Notes: generated by a model from the sequence alone, not told the origin. A stretch of DNA of 64,000 bases from Camarhynchus parvulus (GCF_901933205.1 NC_044582.1:18885820-18949819); one strand, 5' to 3'; counted from the first letter of the stretch, positions 46,161-57,787 are shown. Numbers and translations are program-made.

Positions 46161-48225
46161 ACGGGTGCTTCCAAGCACTGATTTTCCCTCTGATGTTCCC
46201 ACTGGCAGCTGGGAAATCCCTCAGAATTACATTTTAATTCACAGAGTGCCACCACGTCCCCCAGTAAATGTTTTAGTTCATTTGCTGAATATTTCTGTTC
46301 TTGTTCAGCTGAAGGCTGAATGCTGCAGCTGAGGCTCAGTGGGCAGTGCTGGGAACTGACCAGCAGGGACCCTGGGAGATGTGAGATAAGGCAGCTCCTG
46401 CCTGCTGGGCTCAGCCCCTCCGTCTGAGAGCACTGATAGCTGCTCCCTCCAGCTCTAGTGCAAGAGCAGGACTGCTCTGGAACCCCCTCTGGGGACAGAT
46501 GTGGGACTGCTTCCAAAAATCTGACAGCTCTGCAAGAAACCCGGGTGTGTGACATCCTAAACAAATTGCAGCTTCAGCAGCATCCATATATTCTGTTAGA
46601 TTTTGTTGTTTGAGTCACTTTGTCTTCGAGGCTGTCTCCAAGCAAGCTGTGAAGGCATCCATCATTAACAGCTGGCCACAGATTCGCCAAGATCCACCTG
46701 CAGAACTGGAGAATATTTCTTTTTTTTGTTTCCTTTGAGAAACTGGGATCATTTATTCTGTCTCTAATATCCAGGCCTTGCCTGTCCTCTGATTTTTTGC
46801 ATCTGTAGAGTTGTTTCTCACATTTTCAGTAGTTTGTGCTGGAGCTGTGACCTCTGGCAGTGCTGTGTGTGCTCACATGATGCCAGTTAGAGTCTGTTCA
46901 ACCCTCAAAAAGACTTCTAAAATAAAGATCCATGTACTTCTCCCTTCAGCTCATGTGCTGGCCCATAATCTGAGCACCAGAAGTCTCTTAATTGCTAATT
47001 AAGAATGGAAATGAGCTGCCAAAGCCAGGCAGAAGCACTACACAGACACAGAGTCAGTGTCCATCACCAAAAAAGTTAAACCTGGATCTTTATAATCACC
47101 CTTATATAATCCCATATAAATTCATTAAACCTGGTTACACATTCTTCCAGTTAAAAGGAAATTGAGAACATGGAGATATTGTGGAATTCTTTACCCCTTT
47201 GTTAGCTGGGGGTGTTAGAGGAGGGCATTTTCTGGAGAGAGGTGGTGGCTCCTGCAAGGCTCAGAACTCTCCTGCACGTTATAAATTATCACTCAGCCCA
47301 AAGTCTGCATTTTCAGCTTGTTCCTAAATTTTACTGAGAGCTTTTTCTTTGCTCTCTGATATCTAAACCAGCTGCCTCCTTCCACCAGGGCAAAACAGTC
47401 CTTTCCCTTTGAGAGCATTTTTAATGGATTTTTTTCCCTACTCTAGATTTCAGGAGGACTCAGTTTGCTGTGCAGTAAACCCGCAGGAGCCAAAATCAGG
47501 GGGATTTTGCCTGGATGCAGAGGGAATTACTGCAAGGCAGCTTTGTTGGGTTCATGACCACTTCAGCAAAGGAATCTTTCTGCTTTCTGCCTCTTGGTTC
47601 TGGCTGCAGGGATTCTTAAAATAAGGAGTCTTTTTGAGAAGTATTCCTGGGTAACATTAAGGATTTGAATGTGCTCTTGGTTGTACATTGAGCTCTGGGC
47701 AGATGGGCTGAGTCCTTTGCCCCTGGGGCAGAGGGAAGGCCAGGGAACTTCACCCCCTGCTTATTCTGGGGCTGTTTTGGGCTGTTCTCAGCAGAAAATG
47801 AGTTTGTAGATGGCACTGCCTGGTGCAGGTGAGCTGCTGGCAGCAGCAGAACACAGAGGGATGGGGCTGGAGCTCATTTTCCTCCTCCAAATTGTTCTTG
47901 CTGTGACTGTGAGTGCAGAGTATGTTATTAGGGGAGACCTCAAGTGCTTGATCTCTGCAGTTCCTCAGCTTGTTCTCTTGCTGTTGCTAAACCATGTTGG
48001 AAACAGGGATCCTTTGCCTTAAAACACCATCTAGGAAACTTGAAGGGCTCCCAAGATGAAGGATAATTTAAAAAACTTCAGAATTAGCCATGAATATTAT
48101 TACTTTTGATGCTGTGCTTTTGGGCAAACTTGAAAACTTGTTTGGGTGGTGATATATTTTTTATATAGAGACCTCTTCTTTTTATTAAACCCTCCATTAG
48201 AAAGAAATGATTTTCTCTCTTTCAG

Positions 48226-48348
48226 CTCAGCCTTTCCTGTACTGGTGTGCTCGGAACATGTCCTTCTGGAGCAGCATTTCCTTCAACCTGGCTGTCCTCA
48301 TGAACCTGCTCGTGGCATTTTTCTACCCATTCAAGGGAATTCGAGGAG
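48226..48348 (+). CDS. ITPR1: ITPR1 exon with TM1
   Basis: This exon is 123 bp: two bases complete an alanine, then 40 codons, then one base. It runs [20 protein letters not shown] to FYPFKGIRG. The hydrophobic run [18 protein letters not shown] is the first membrane helix. The donor is gtactg. No residue is lost relative to mammals; isoleucine replaces valine in KGIRG. Confidence 0.98.
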
Positions 48349-51069
48349 GTACTGATATTTAACCTAAAAAAACCATGTGAACAAATGAGGTGTAGTGAGC
48401 CAAATTCTGCTCTCCCCACTCGTGTCTGTGCACTACATCAGTGGGGGTAGGAGAACAGAATTTGGCTTTTTACATTGCCTTGTTTTAAACTCTGCTGTTC
48501 TCTTTGTCTTTCTTGAGACATTTTTTAAGGAAAATGTAGAGCCATGCTTTTTCTCGGGGAAAAAAATTACCTGAGACAAACATCCTCCTTTAATTGCTTG
48601 ACTGTTCTACTTCAGTTTAAAGTCCTGTAATTAAGGATTGAGCTAAAAATAGGTGAAATGGTGAATGTGTTGTTTTCCTTGAGCGTGCAGTTTATTAATG
48701 GCACTTTCCACAGACTTTTCCTGGTGCTGCAGGAGGGCTGTGAGTGCTGGGGGTGGGTGACATTGTCCTGCCTTGCCAGGGGGAGCAGTGGCCAGCAGGA
48801 GGATGAGGGAGAGGAGCCCCTTCAGCCTCGCCTGCCCCAGGGTGTGGGGAGCAGAGCATTCCCACAGGGAGCACATTCCTGCCCCCAGTCCTGGGCTGGC
48901 ACCGTGGCATTGCACAGTGCCAGGGCCCTGGTGGCTCTCAGAGCCAGCTCAGTGACACTGAGCAGATCCAGCCTCTGCCAGAGCTGCACCCTGCCAGGGC
49001 AGGGCCGGGTCCTGCATTGGGAAATCCGCAGGGGTGTTCTCAGCAGCGTCACCTGCATCGCTTGCGGAGTGATGGGAGTGTCTGCTCAGGAGCTTTTCCC
49101 TTGTGTCTAGGGGGTTTGCATCCTGGAAAAGCCTCTTACAGGGATGTTTTAGAGCAAATTCCAGAACAGTTTTACCTTCTGCCATCAGGACCACCAGGCT
49201 GTGGCTGCAGCTGCTGCTCCTCAGTGTCACACCCAGGGTGGGGACAGCCCAGATCCTGGCTGGAAGGGTCTAACAAGCCCAAAGAGCAACTGAATTCCTG
49301 TCTCAGGTTGCAAAGATCCCAAGTTAAAAGCTCTGAATTGATGGCTGCCAGGAAGGCTGCTGGTTAAATGAGATTACAAACTGCAAGGCTGTGGGGGGGG
49401 ATTGTTTGGCATTTTGAAGGTGCCCTACCCTACATATTTGAAATTCTTTATTTATCAGGTAACGTTTTGATAAAACCTCTTCCTTTCTTAGTTAGAATCC
49501 AAAATGTAAAATAAATAAATACATGTGTATCTTATATTTAGCTTAAAAAAAAAAGTCTCTTCCAAACAGACTGTTTGGGGGAAGTTGTCAGTGTCTTGAA
49601 TTGCTCAGACACGGTGAACTGAGCAGCTGATGAGCATCTGACAGTAGCAGAAGCTGTAAAACTTCTGACTTGAGGAGCAGAAACAAAACTGGATGCCTGG
49701 AATTGGGTGCTGGAATGGTGAGAGTTCCAGAGACAGGCAGAACTCCCTGCTGGCTGCATGTTCCTCCTGCCTGTGGCTGTGCAGGGAGTGCCCGTGGTCC
49801 CAGCAAGGCTCTGGGGTCAGGGTGGCTGCAGCAGTGGAGCAGTGACCACCCTTAGCTCCGTGTGCCAGGACAAGGACGCTGCTCCCAGCCTCTGTCCCTG
49901 GGAAGGAGAGGGGAGCCTGTGGCCCTGCTCTGCCCCGAGGTGGCACAGCTGGGTCCCAGAGGTCCTGGCACTGCCCTCCTCGTGCTGCTGGGCAGCCTGG
50001 GTGTTCCAGGGAGCCCCTGAGAGCCTCACTCACTCCAGCTGTTTCTTCACGCCTGCTGGAAGCTGCTGCAATTCCTGAAAGCAAATATATTCCCAATAAA
50101 TCTTATTTAGATTTTAGATAAGTCGTTCCTAAATAAGCTGCTGCACATTTCCTCTGTCCCTCCCCATGGTGGTGCTTGTTCCCACCCAGTGACTCCATTC
50201 CCAGCTCTGCACCTCGTGCTGTGTGACAGCTCAGGAGCCCAAACTCCCCCCAGGCAGCCAAAACAGCTGCTCAACTTTACGCTTATTAACTTTTAATTTC
50301 CATCCATCCTCTGCTGTCTTTATTAATCTGCAGTGATTTGGAACAAGATTAAATGGCTGCTCGTGGTCGTCAGATGAGAGTAATATTTCCTAAGCTGCCT
50401 GAATTTGGGAGCAGGGGGGAAAAGCCCTGGGTGAGGATCCTGCCAGTCAGACACAGGTTCTGTGAGGATGAGCTTGCAGAAGGGCTGCAGAGTGCTGTGA
50501 AATTTGGGGGATCTTGCTTTCTTATCTGTTGAGGAACCAGTTGCTTGAAGGCACAAGTTTTTTAAGTCGGTTTTGAGGAAGAGGTGTGTGACATTCTGCA
50601 TAAACCTGGGTAAATGGTGTTTGGGGCTGGATCTTTTTTATGGCTCTTTCAGGGAAGTGTATTTTTAGCTACACGGGCTCGGTGTTGTGTAAGCAGCCAG
50701 TCTCAGGGGACAGTCTAAACAGACCCAGAAATAGCAAAAGATGCCAAAAATGGGTGTGAGGGTCTGACCAGAAGCACATCAGCAGGGGAGGGGAGTGTCA
50801 GGGAGTGTCCTCACCTGCCCAGGCACTGCCTCTGCACAGCAAAAGGGGCTGCAGAGGGCCCTCAGCACTCAGGTGTGAGCACCACAATGGAGATCCTATA
50901 GCACTTATTGCCTGCATGAGGATTGAGGAACGAGTTTGTAATTAAAGCTGCTGCAGGCTCAGGGCTGGGGTGCTGCTGAACGGGTGGGTGATGCCCACCA
51001 AGGCAGGACCCAGGGCAGTGCTCTGCTGGGCTTGGCTGTGCAGCAATGGTCTGTTCTGCCTCTGCCCAG
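48349..51069 (+). other. ITPR1: Intron, 2,721 bp
   Basis: It holds a MITE-like hairpin starting 49 nt past the donor (48398-48467) and an AT-rich stretch with AAATAAATAAAT near 49,510. No CR1 was recognised. The acceptor is tctgcccag. Confidence 0.8.
48398..48467. repeat. Inverted repeat, about 18-22-bp arms (MITE-like)
   Basis: agccaaattctgctctcc at 48398-48415 pairs with ggagaacagaatttggct at 48450-48467, with one mismatch. The inner ccac/gtgg extends the stem. The 'aattctgctctc...gagaacagaattt' arms recall palindromic DNA elements widespread in amniotes; the family name is not certain. Confidence 0.8.
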
Positions 51070-51245
51070 GCACGCTGGAGCCCCACCTGTCTGGGCTGCT
51101 GTGGACAGCCATGCTCATCTCCCTGGCCATCGTCATCGCCCTGCCCAAGCCCCACGGCATCCGCGCCCTGATCGCCTCCACCATCCTGCGCCTCATCTTC
51201 TCCGTGGGGCTGCAGCCCACCCTCTTCCTGCTGGGAGCCTTCAAT
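51070..51245 (+). CDS. ITPR1: ITPR1 exon with TM2 and start of TM3
   Basis: This exon is 176 bp: two bases complete a glycine, then 58 codons, ending phase 0 at LLGAFN with donor gtaagc. [17 protein letters not shown] is the second membrane helix and [18 protein letters not shown] leads into the third. Codon use is strongly G/C at third positions, as in other exons of this part of the gene. Leucine replaces tryptophan in EPHLSG. Confidence 0.98.
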
Positions 51246-51893
51246 GTAAGCGCCCAGGGGGCCTCTCTGACCTCCTCTGCCCCTGATGTCAGGGTTCCTT
51301 ACCTGCTCATGCAGACGTGGAGCAGAAATAGCCTGGGACATGGTGGTGGGACTGCTGGGAGGGGTAATGCCTCCTTGGGCTGCTCCTCACACGAGGGCTC
51401 TGAGTTGTTCATTTAATCCTGGTTCCCCAGGCTGCAGACAGAGCTCTGAGGTTTTGCTCAGTGTAGGAACAGCTCCAGCTTCAGACAGGCATGGGGAGGA
51501 GTCTGTGACCTGAAGCATGAGGTTATTCACCCAAAGTGCCTCAGTGTTTATGGGGTGGTGTGAGGCTCACGAAATGATGCGTTGTGAGTCTGATGGGGGG
51601 GAGCTGGGAAGGGGCTCAGCCTGGAGAAAAGGAGCTCAGGGGGGACCTTGTGGCTCTGCACAGCTCCTGCTGGGAGGGGACAGCCAGGGGAGTCAGGTTC
51701 TGCTCCAGGGAACAGGGACAGGAGAGGGAACAGCCTCAGGCTGGGCTGGGCAGTCTTAGGTTGGACACCAGCAGGAATTTTTTCATGGAAAGGTGCTCAG
51801 GCATTGGAAAGGAAAGTGCCTAGTTACCTTCAGCTTGAAAAACAGTCTGTTTTCCCTGATACTGTAACTAATTTATAGTTGCTCTTCCCTTAG
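51246..51893 (+). other. ITPR1: Intron, 648 bp
   Basis: About a third is a sense CR1 fragment (51590-51800). The acceptor is gctcttcccttag. Confidence 0.82.
51590..51800 (+). mobile_element. CR1 LINE fragment
   Basis: It reads 'cagcctggagaaaaggagct', 'gggggaccttgtggctctg', 'gggaacagcctcaggctg' and 'gtgctcaggcattgg', internal-3' CR1 sequence. It is truncated before the usual terminal repeat. Confidence 0.82.
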
Positions 51894-52058
51894 GTTTGTA
51901 ATAAGATCATTTTCCTGATGAGTTTTGTGGGTAACTGCGGAACCTTCACGCGAGGGTACAAGGCCATGATCATGGACGTGGAGTTCCTCTATCACCTGCT
52001 GTACCTGCTGATCTGTGCCCTGGGGCTCTTCGTGCACGAGTTCTTTTACAGCCTCTTG
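51894..52058 (+). CDS. ITPR1: ITPR1 exon with TM3 end and TM4
   Basis: This exon is 165 bp, 55 codons, phase 0 at both ends. It runs [20 protein letters not shown], then the fourth membrane helix [20 protein letters not shown], ending FFYSLL. The donor is gtgggt. Substitutions are conservative (KAMIMD for RAMVLD). Confidence 0.98.
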
Positions 52059-53276
52059 GTGGGTGCTTGCTTGGCCCTCGGAGCATCGGTTCTGTTTGTG
52101 AAGTCCCATCTTGGGCATATCCTGGAAAATTTCTGCTTTTCTCCTGGGAAACTGTTGAACAGACACTGGGAAGAGCCACAGACTGAAGGTTTTCTTTAGG
52201 AGAAGTTACCTAGGGAGACAGCAGGACTCCTGCCACATCCCCTCTGCTGATGTGTGACTTCTTGCACGGCTGGATAGGGAGAGGACATGGGGGGATGGAT
52301 TTAAACCAAAAGAGGAGAGGTTTAGATGAGATATGGGGGAGAAATCCTTCCCTGGGAGGGTTCTGAGGCCCTGGCACAGATGCCCAGAGCAGCTGGGGCT
52401 GCCCCTGGATCCCTGGCAGTGCCCAAGGCCAGGCTGGGGCTGGGAACAGCCTGGACCAGTGGGAGGTGTCCCTGCCATGGGGCAGAATGAGATGGGCTGT
52501 GATGCTTTGCTGTGTTATTATCAATAATGTAGCACAGTGTCTGTGCTTTCTGAGCAGCTGGATGACTCTGGAGTGTCTCCATGGCTGTGTCCAGGCTCCA
52601 GCCCTCACAGATGGACACGGATCCTGGCACACATTCCCTCTGTCTGGGGTGGGATTCACCTTGCACAGCACGGTGCTTCTAGAATAACACTGAAGGAGGG
52701 GATCTAGTGGTGGTGGAGAAGATGCGTCAGTGTTGAAGCAAAGCTGAATTCCATTCAGAACAGGCTATTTCTGTGGCTTTGGTTGGTGTTTGCCACATCC
52801 TCTGGTACCTGAGCTGGTTATTTGCTGTGTTCGTGGAGGTCCAGTTCAACAAATACCTGTCCTGTGATCCACCAGCATAGCCACAACCTGCCTGGGCTCT
52901 GCTGTGGGTTGTCCCAGACTCAGTGAAAAATGAAGGAAACATCAGCAGAGAAATCTAAACACAGATTTTGGGCGAAAAGTATTGCTTATTTAATGAAATG
53001 CTCAATAAATGAAGATTTAAAGAAAACAGCAAATTGCAATTTGCAGTGAGCTGTTTGGAGGCTGTGGGGCGGGTAGATAATACTATAAATCGAAGCCAGG
53101 CAGCAGTCTGTGCTGGCAGCTTGGTGTGTGTCTAGCACCGAGGCAGGAACACCTGCCCGCAGCATGGGCTGCTGGCCAGGCTGCTGCAGGGGAGGGCACA
53201 GCTGCCTCAGTTCCTCCTGCTGCCAGTGCTTGGGCCAGGGCACGGTGCCCCATGTGCTGCCTTTGGCTGTCCCCAG
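52059..53276 (+). other. ITPR1: Intron, 1,218 bp
   Basis: It contains a sense CR1 fragment (52285-52505). The rest shows nothing. The acceptor is ggctgtccccag. Confidence 0.82.
52285..52505 (+). mobile_element. CR1 LINE 3' end
   Basis: It reads 'taaaccaaaagaggagaggt', 'ctgcccctggatccctggc' and 'gtgcccaaggccaggctgg', ending near 'ccctgccatggggcag'. This is a common songbird CR1 variant. Confidence 0.87.
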
Positions 53277-53472
53277 CTCTTTGACCTGGTGTACCGGGAG
53301 GAGACGCTGCTCAACGTCATCAAGAGCGTGACGCGCAACGGGCGCTCCATCATCCTGACGGCCGTGCTCGCCCTCATCCTGGTCTACCTCTTCTCCATCG
53401 TGGGCTACCTCTTCTTCAAGGATGACTTCATCCTGGAAGTGGACAAGCTGCCCAACGAGACCCTGCTGCCAG
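53277..53472 (+). CDS. ITPR1: ITPR1 exon with TM5 and start of luminal loop
   Basis: This exon is 196 bp: 65 codons plus one base, from [20 protein letters not shown]. The TM4-TM5 linker is followed by the fifth helix [20 protein letters not shown] and the luminal segment [19 protein letters not shown]. Asn in NET (codon at 53454) matches the first glycosylation sequon of mammalian type 1. The donor is gtcagt. Confidence 0.98.
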
Positions 53473-53977
53473 GTCAGTGCCAGCTGCTCCTTCCCCTGGG
53501 TTGTGTTGGCTCTTGTTCCCCAGGGCATGGATGGGACAAGGGGAATGAGCTCCAGCTGTGCCAGGGGTGCCCAGGTGGGACAGCAGCAGGAATTTCTCCA
53601 TGGAAAGGGTGGTCAGGCCTTGGAAGGGGCTGCCCAGGGAGGTTTGGAGTGCCCATCCCTGGAGGTGCCCAAGGAAGGCCTGGATGTGGCACTCGGTGCT
53701 CTGGGCTGGGGCATCAGCCACTAAATGAAGAATCCTGGAGGTCTTTTCCAACCTCAGTGAATCTGGGATTCTGGGAAATAAAAAAGGTTTTGTGGTTGAA
53801 TTAAAAACCATGGAATGTGTAAATCAGGAAGTAACAGTGCCCTTCTAAGCTCTAGTGTAAGATACTGCTCTAAATGCCTTGTAATTGCACACTGGGTGTG
53901 ATGGGGAGCCCCAGTACCTGAGGAGTCACCTTGCAAGGTGTTGGAGCATCCTTTGATGCAGCATTTTGTGGTTTCAG
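53473..53977 (+). other. ITPR1: Intron, 505 bp
   Basis: About half is a sense CR1 copy (53528-53780). The acceptor is tgtggtttcag. Confidence 0.85.
53528..53780 (+). mobile_element. CR1 LINE 3' end
   Basis: It reads 'aaagggtggtcaggccttgg', 'ggctgcccagggaggtttgg', 'catccctggaggtgcccaag' and 'ggtcttttccaacctcagtg', ending with 'gggattctggga'. It begins about 55 bp after an exon. Confidence 0.88.
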
Positions 53978-54079
53978 ATCGCACAGAGCCCGGTGAGACC
54001 ATGACTGGAGAGTTCCTCTACTCAGATGTGTGCAAGGCAGGGAGCAGTGAAAACTGCTCCTCCATCATCCCCTCGGACC
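53978..54079 (+). CDS. ITPR1: ITPR1 exon, variable luminal loop
   Basis: This exon is 102 bp: two bases, 33 codons, one base. It runs RTEPGETMTGEFLYSDVCKA to CSSIIPSD. The sequon NCS (Asn codon 54052-54054) matches the second glycosylation site. This loop between TM5 and the pore is the least conserved part of the channel domain, and here too the core EFLYSDVC and ENCSS are kept while the flanks differ from mammals. The donor is gtgagt. Confidence 0.95.
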
Positions 54080-56031
54080 GTGAGTACCTCTCTGGGATTC
54101 CTGCCTCACACCCTGAGTTTGCACTCTTTCTTTACTTAATCACCCTTCAATTAAAATGACTTCTTTAGAAAACCCTATGCAATAAATTTGAGAACAAAGC
54201 TATCACGAGATTAACTTGAGATAGGATTAATTTAGGCCAGCAGCATAAATAACATTTGTTACATGAAGTGACTAAAGCAGAGAAACTTGCAACTAAACCA
54301 GACTTCATAAAACACTGCCATACTCTTTAATTTTCTGCATCAATTGCAGAAGGAAGAGAGGCAGTTTGCCTCTTTGCAAAGTTTATTATTTTAAAACATG
54401 AGGCTATTAAATGTGATCTCAGAAGATAATGCCCTGTGAAATATGGTTTATTGGCAGCATTGTTCTGTCTCAAACTAAGGAAACTCTTTTAATATCGTGG
54501 CAGGAAGTGCTCGATGGATTAAGTAGACAAGGATAGGTTTGGGGGCTTTGGAGATCAAGAAAGTGAGATATTACCTGGGTATTGAAATATTTCAGTTTTA
54601 TTTCTAGAAAATGTAATTTCCATGTGGGAGATTTACGGTGCAGGCTGGGAGGGGCAGACAGAACATCCCAGTTTCTCTGGGAAGGGTGGCTCTTGCATGG
54701 CCACCAAAGGTCAAGGTTGGCCACCAGCCCCTGCTCACAGGAGGAGAGGCTCTGCTTGGCTCAGGGGTCCTCTCTGAGACAGTAAAATTCAGCCTTGCTG
54801 CAGGAAAAGCTGCTTCTCTCAGCTCCTTCTCGCTGGCTGCAGGAAGGAACACTCAGGGATGTTTTTGTATCACAAATAATCAGCGTAGTGCCGGGGTCCT
54901 GTGCGCTCAGGGATGTTCCTGGTGCCCCATACTTGGCCACTGCTCTCAGGTTTTGGTTATTTCAGGGTTTTGCAGGGCCTGGGGCCCCTCCAGGGCTGCC
55001 TGTGGGAAGGTGGGATCTGCTCATGGGTGTTTCTGTGAGATGTTTAATGGGTACAGGCGAGTGTGTGGGGTTAGGGAGTGGATTTTAGCAGCTCTGCAAG
55101 TGAAGCAGTGAAGTTGGAGCCTCGAGCTGAGCGAAGAGAAGGTCAGAAGAGGTGTGTTGCTTTTCTGGCAGAATGCTGTTTCCACAAGCAGTGATCTTTT
55201 AGCCATTTGAAAGCTCCGAGTGGAAGTTGCCATTTTGAGTGCAGCCCAAAGGCTGTGCAATCTGTCAGGCACCAGGGGAGAGTGGAAGAGGCAACACTTT
55301 GTCCTCTGAGCTGTCAAAAAGCTCGGGTTCTGTATAAACAGGCATCTGCTGAGCTGAGCTGTGCATGAGAGCAGGGATGGAGAGAGATTTCACCGAGTCA
55401 CAGGCAGCAGTTCAGGCACAAAAGAAAACTGGTGGTGGGGAGAGGAGGGCAGGGAGGAGATCTGCTCCTGGGGGGATCTGGAGAGGGTCCAGGGGGGTTA
55501 TGGGATGAGGAGGGGTCTGGAGCATCTCCCTTGTGGACGATTTAGGGCCTGTTTAGTCAAAAGAAGACAGAGAGTGGATCCCATCAATCCATACAATGTC
55601 CCCAGGGGGTGTCAGAGAATGGTTTCAGACCCTTCCCAGTGGTTCCCAGTGACAGGACAAGGAGCAGTGGCCATAAACTAAAACAGGTTCTGCCTCTGCA
55701 TGAGGAAGAGCTTCTCTCCATGGAGGGGGCAGAGCCCTGGAGCAGCTGCCCAGGGAATTGTGGAGTTTCCCTCTCTGGAGATACCCCAGCCCCAGCTGGA
55801 TGTTCTGTGTCACTGCTCCAGGTGGCCCTGCTGGGCAGGGGCTGGGTGGGAGATGTGCAGAGGTCCCTCCAACCCACACTGTTCTGTGATTATCTGGGGA
55901 ATGAACCTACAGGGATTTGCAGCACAGGCTGGCAGTGTGAGGGGGGAGAGAGCATACCCAGCAAAGAATGGAGAGGAGGATTTAGAGCTAATCTTGGCTG
56001 TGAAACGTGTCTTTGCTTGCTGTGTTCCCAG
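54080..56031 (+). other. ITPR1: Intron, 1,952 bp
   Basis: It contains a sense CR1 fragment (55480-55895). No other repeat was recognised. The acceptor is gctgtgttcccag. Confidence 0.8.
55480..55895 (+). mobile_element. CR1 LINE fragment, longer 3' portion
   Basis: It reads 'ggtctggagcatctccctt', 'gtgacaggacaaggagcag', 'catgaggaagagcttctctc', 'gcagctgcccagggaattg' and 'ggtccctccaacccacactg', with an insertion or rearrangement near 55550-55640. Confidence 0.8.
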
Positions 56032-56171
56032 AGCTGCTCACTGAGGAGCTGGAGGAAGAGAACAAGGAGCATACGTGCGAGACGCTGCTGATGTGCATTG
56101 TTACTGTTCTGAGTCACGGGCTCAGGAGCGGGGGTGGAGTAGGTGATGTGCTCAGGAAACCTTCCAAAGAG
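56032..56171 (+). CDS. ITPR1: ITPR1 exon with pore loop and selectivity filter
   Basis: This exon is 140 bp: two bases complete a glutamine, then 46 codons, ending phase 0 at RKPSKE with donor gtaaat. It runs [20 protein letters not shown], the pore helix [13 protein letters not shown], then GGGVGD (56130-56147), the selectivity filter whose aspartate corresponds to rat Asp2550. No change from mammals occurs from KEHTCETLL onward. The following + frame runs into a minisatellite; that read-through is not coding. Confidence 0.98.
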
Positions 56172-56228
56172 GTAAATTACCAGGGCCGGGGTTGGAGGAG
56201 TGCTACTGAGCAGGGCTGGCATCTGCAC

Positions 56229-56585
56229 CTCTGGGGACAGCCCTGGGGGGACATCCCTGGGGACGTCCTGTGGGACACCCTGGGGCACGTCCCTCAACCC
56301 CTGGGGACATCCCTGGGGCACATCCCTGGGCAACCTGGGGCACATCCCTGGGGCACATCCCTGGGGCACATCCCTGGGGCACATCCCTGGGGCACATCCC
56401 TGGGGACACCCTGGGGACATCCCTGGGGGACATCCCTGGGGGACACCTCTGGGGGACACCTCTGGGGCACATCCCTGGGGGGACATCCCTGGGGGACATC
56501 CCTGGGGGGACATCCCTGGGGGACATCCCTGGGGCACATCCCTGGGGTCACACCTGAGGACATCCCTGGACACCCGCACATCCCA
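56229..56585. repeat. Minisatellite, about 13-bp unit (acatccctggggn)
   Basis: More than 20 copies of acatccctgggg with short spacers (ca, ga, gga) occur in tandem. Runs of four or more G recur every 13-14 bases on the + strand. Length variants of 13-15 bp are mixed. It opens long frames on both strands (for example 259 codons on -), low in complexity and without homology. Confidence 0.93.
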
Positions 56586-56944
56586 GGCTCTCATCCCTAC
56601 ATCCCTGGGATGCCCAGAGAGCAGCAGTGGGGGAGCCAGCAGTGTGAGCTGGAGGGAGGAGATGAGCACAGATCAGTGAGGGAGGAGCCTCAGGTGGCTC
56701 AGGGAATGCTGTGGTGTTTGCTGGATGCTGGGGGCACCAGCTTTGGTGGGAGCATCCCTAGGGAGAGGTGGTGTGTCAGATGGGAGGGAGGAGAGGCCAG
56801 GGACCAGGCTGGGCTGGTGGGAGTGTGGGGGAGGAAGGATGATGTGGAGCTGTCATCAGAGTGAGGACCAGGCTAAGCAGCAGGAATTTTCCATAACACC
56901 CCTCTGGCTCCCCTCTGACTGCTGTTTAAGCTTTTGTGTCCATC

Positions 56945-57150
56945 AGTTAGGAAGAAATTCTTCCCTGTGAGGGTGGGCAGCCCTGGCACAGGTGCCCAGA
57001 GCAGCTGGGGCTGCCCCTGGATCCCTGGCAGTGCCCAAGGCCAGGCTGGACACTGGGGCTGGAGCACCTGGGACAGTGGGAGGTGTCCCTGGATGGGATT
57101 TAAGGTCCCTTCCCACCCATTCTACCATTCTGTGCTGGTTCTGTGATCTG
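56945..57150 (+). mobile_element. CR1 LINE 3' end
   Basis: It reads 'ttaggaagaaattcttccct', 'ctgcccctggatccctggca', 'ggccaggctggacactgggg' and 'taaggtcccttcccaccc', ending at 'ggttctgtgatctg'. It is one of the best-preserved CR1 ends here. Confidence 0.9.
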
Positions 57151-57787
57151 AGGCTCAGGCTGTCACTCCCAAAGCCACACCTGGGGCACTGCTTTTTTGT
57201 TTTACCTGATATTTCAAAGTTTTTTTCCTAAAACTTAGCCTTCAAAGTTACTTAATTCTTAATAATAAGTTTGGCACTTAACTGGCAGGATGATTGTGAA
57301 AATGAGGGTTGGATATTTTGGATATTCAGGCCTGCAATAAATGTGGAAGTGCACTGAAAAGTCCAGCTTACATGGCTATTAAATGCAATTAATGATATTA
57401 AATTCCAATTAAAAACTTAATGGTCCACACTGATCCTCTGTTCATATACTGCAGATTAATATAAGGATATAATTTGGAAAGGGCTTCAGGGAGGGGTGAG
57501 AACAAATTTCAGTGTGTGACAGAAGAGTTTTTTCTCTTGTGAGAGAAGTCCAAAATCTTGGACACAGGAAGAGCAGCTCTGCAGAGATCCCGCACTGGCA
57601 GCTGACTAAATTGGCTTTTCTTTCAGTGATTTTTGCATTTTGGTTTCATTTAATGCTTTGAATTGTGAGTTCCCCTTGGAGAGCATCAGCAGGGGAGAAT
57701 CTCAGGCAAAGGGGTGTGGGGCAGGGTGGTATTAAGGGTGAGATGTACCTAATTGGGCTGTTAATAATTCCAAAATGTATCTTGCAG

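Larger units (their letters stand above)
45415..48225 (+). other. ITPR1: Intron, 2,811 bp
   Basis: It begins with a G-poor, AT/pyrimidine-rich block (about 45,500-45,880) that contains a diverged direct duplication (45691-45769 and 45799-45874) and may be an old repeat. A degraded sense CR1 follows at 45955-46160. The acceptor is ttctctctttcag. Confidence 0.75.
56172..57787 (+). other. ITPR1: Intron, 1,616 bp
   Basis: It begins almost at once with a 13-bp minisatellite (56229-56585), then a GC-rich stretch and a sense CR1 (56945-57150). The acceptor is tgtatcttgcag. Confidence 0.85.

Noticed and set aside
55890..56669. 259-codon - frame rich in [16 protein letters not shown] repeats
   Set aside because: It is the antisense of the 13-bp minisatellite; low complexity with no start context or homology.
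56007..56864. 285-codon + frame spanning the pore exon and beyond
   Set aside because: Only 56032-56171 is exon. The rest reads through a GT donor into a minisatellite and has no family similarity.
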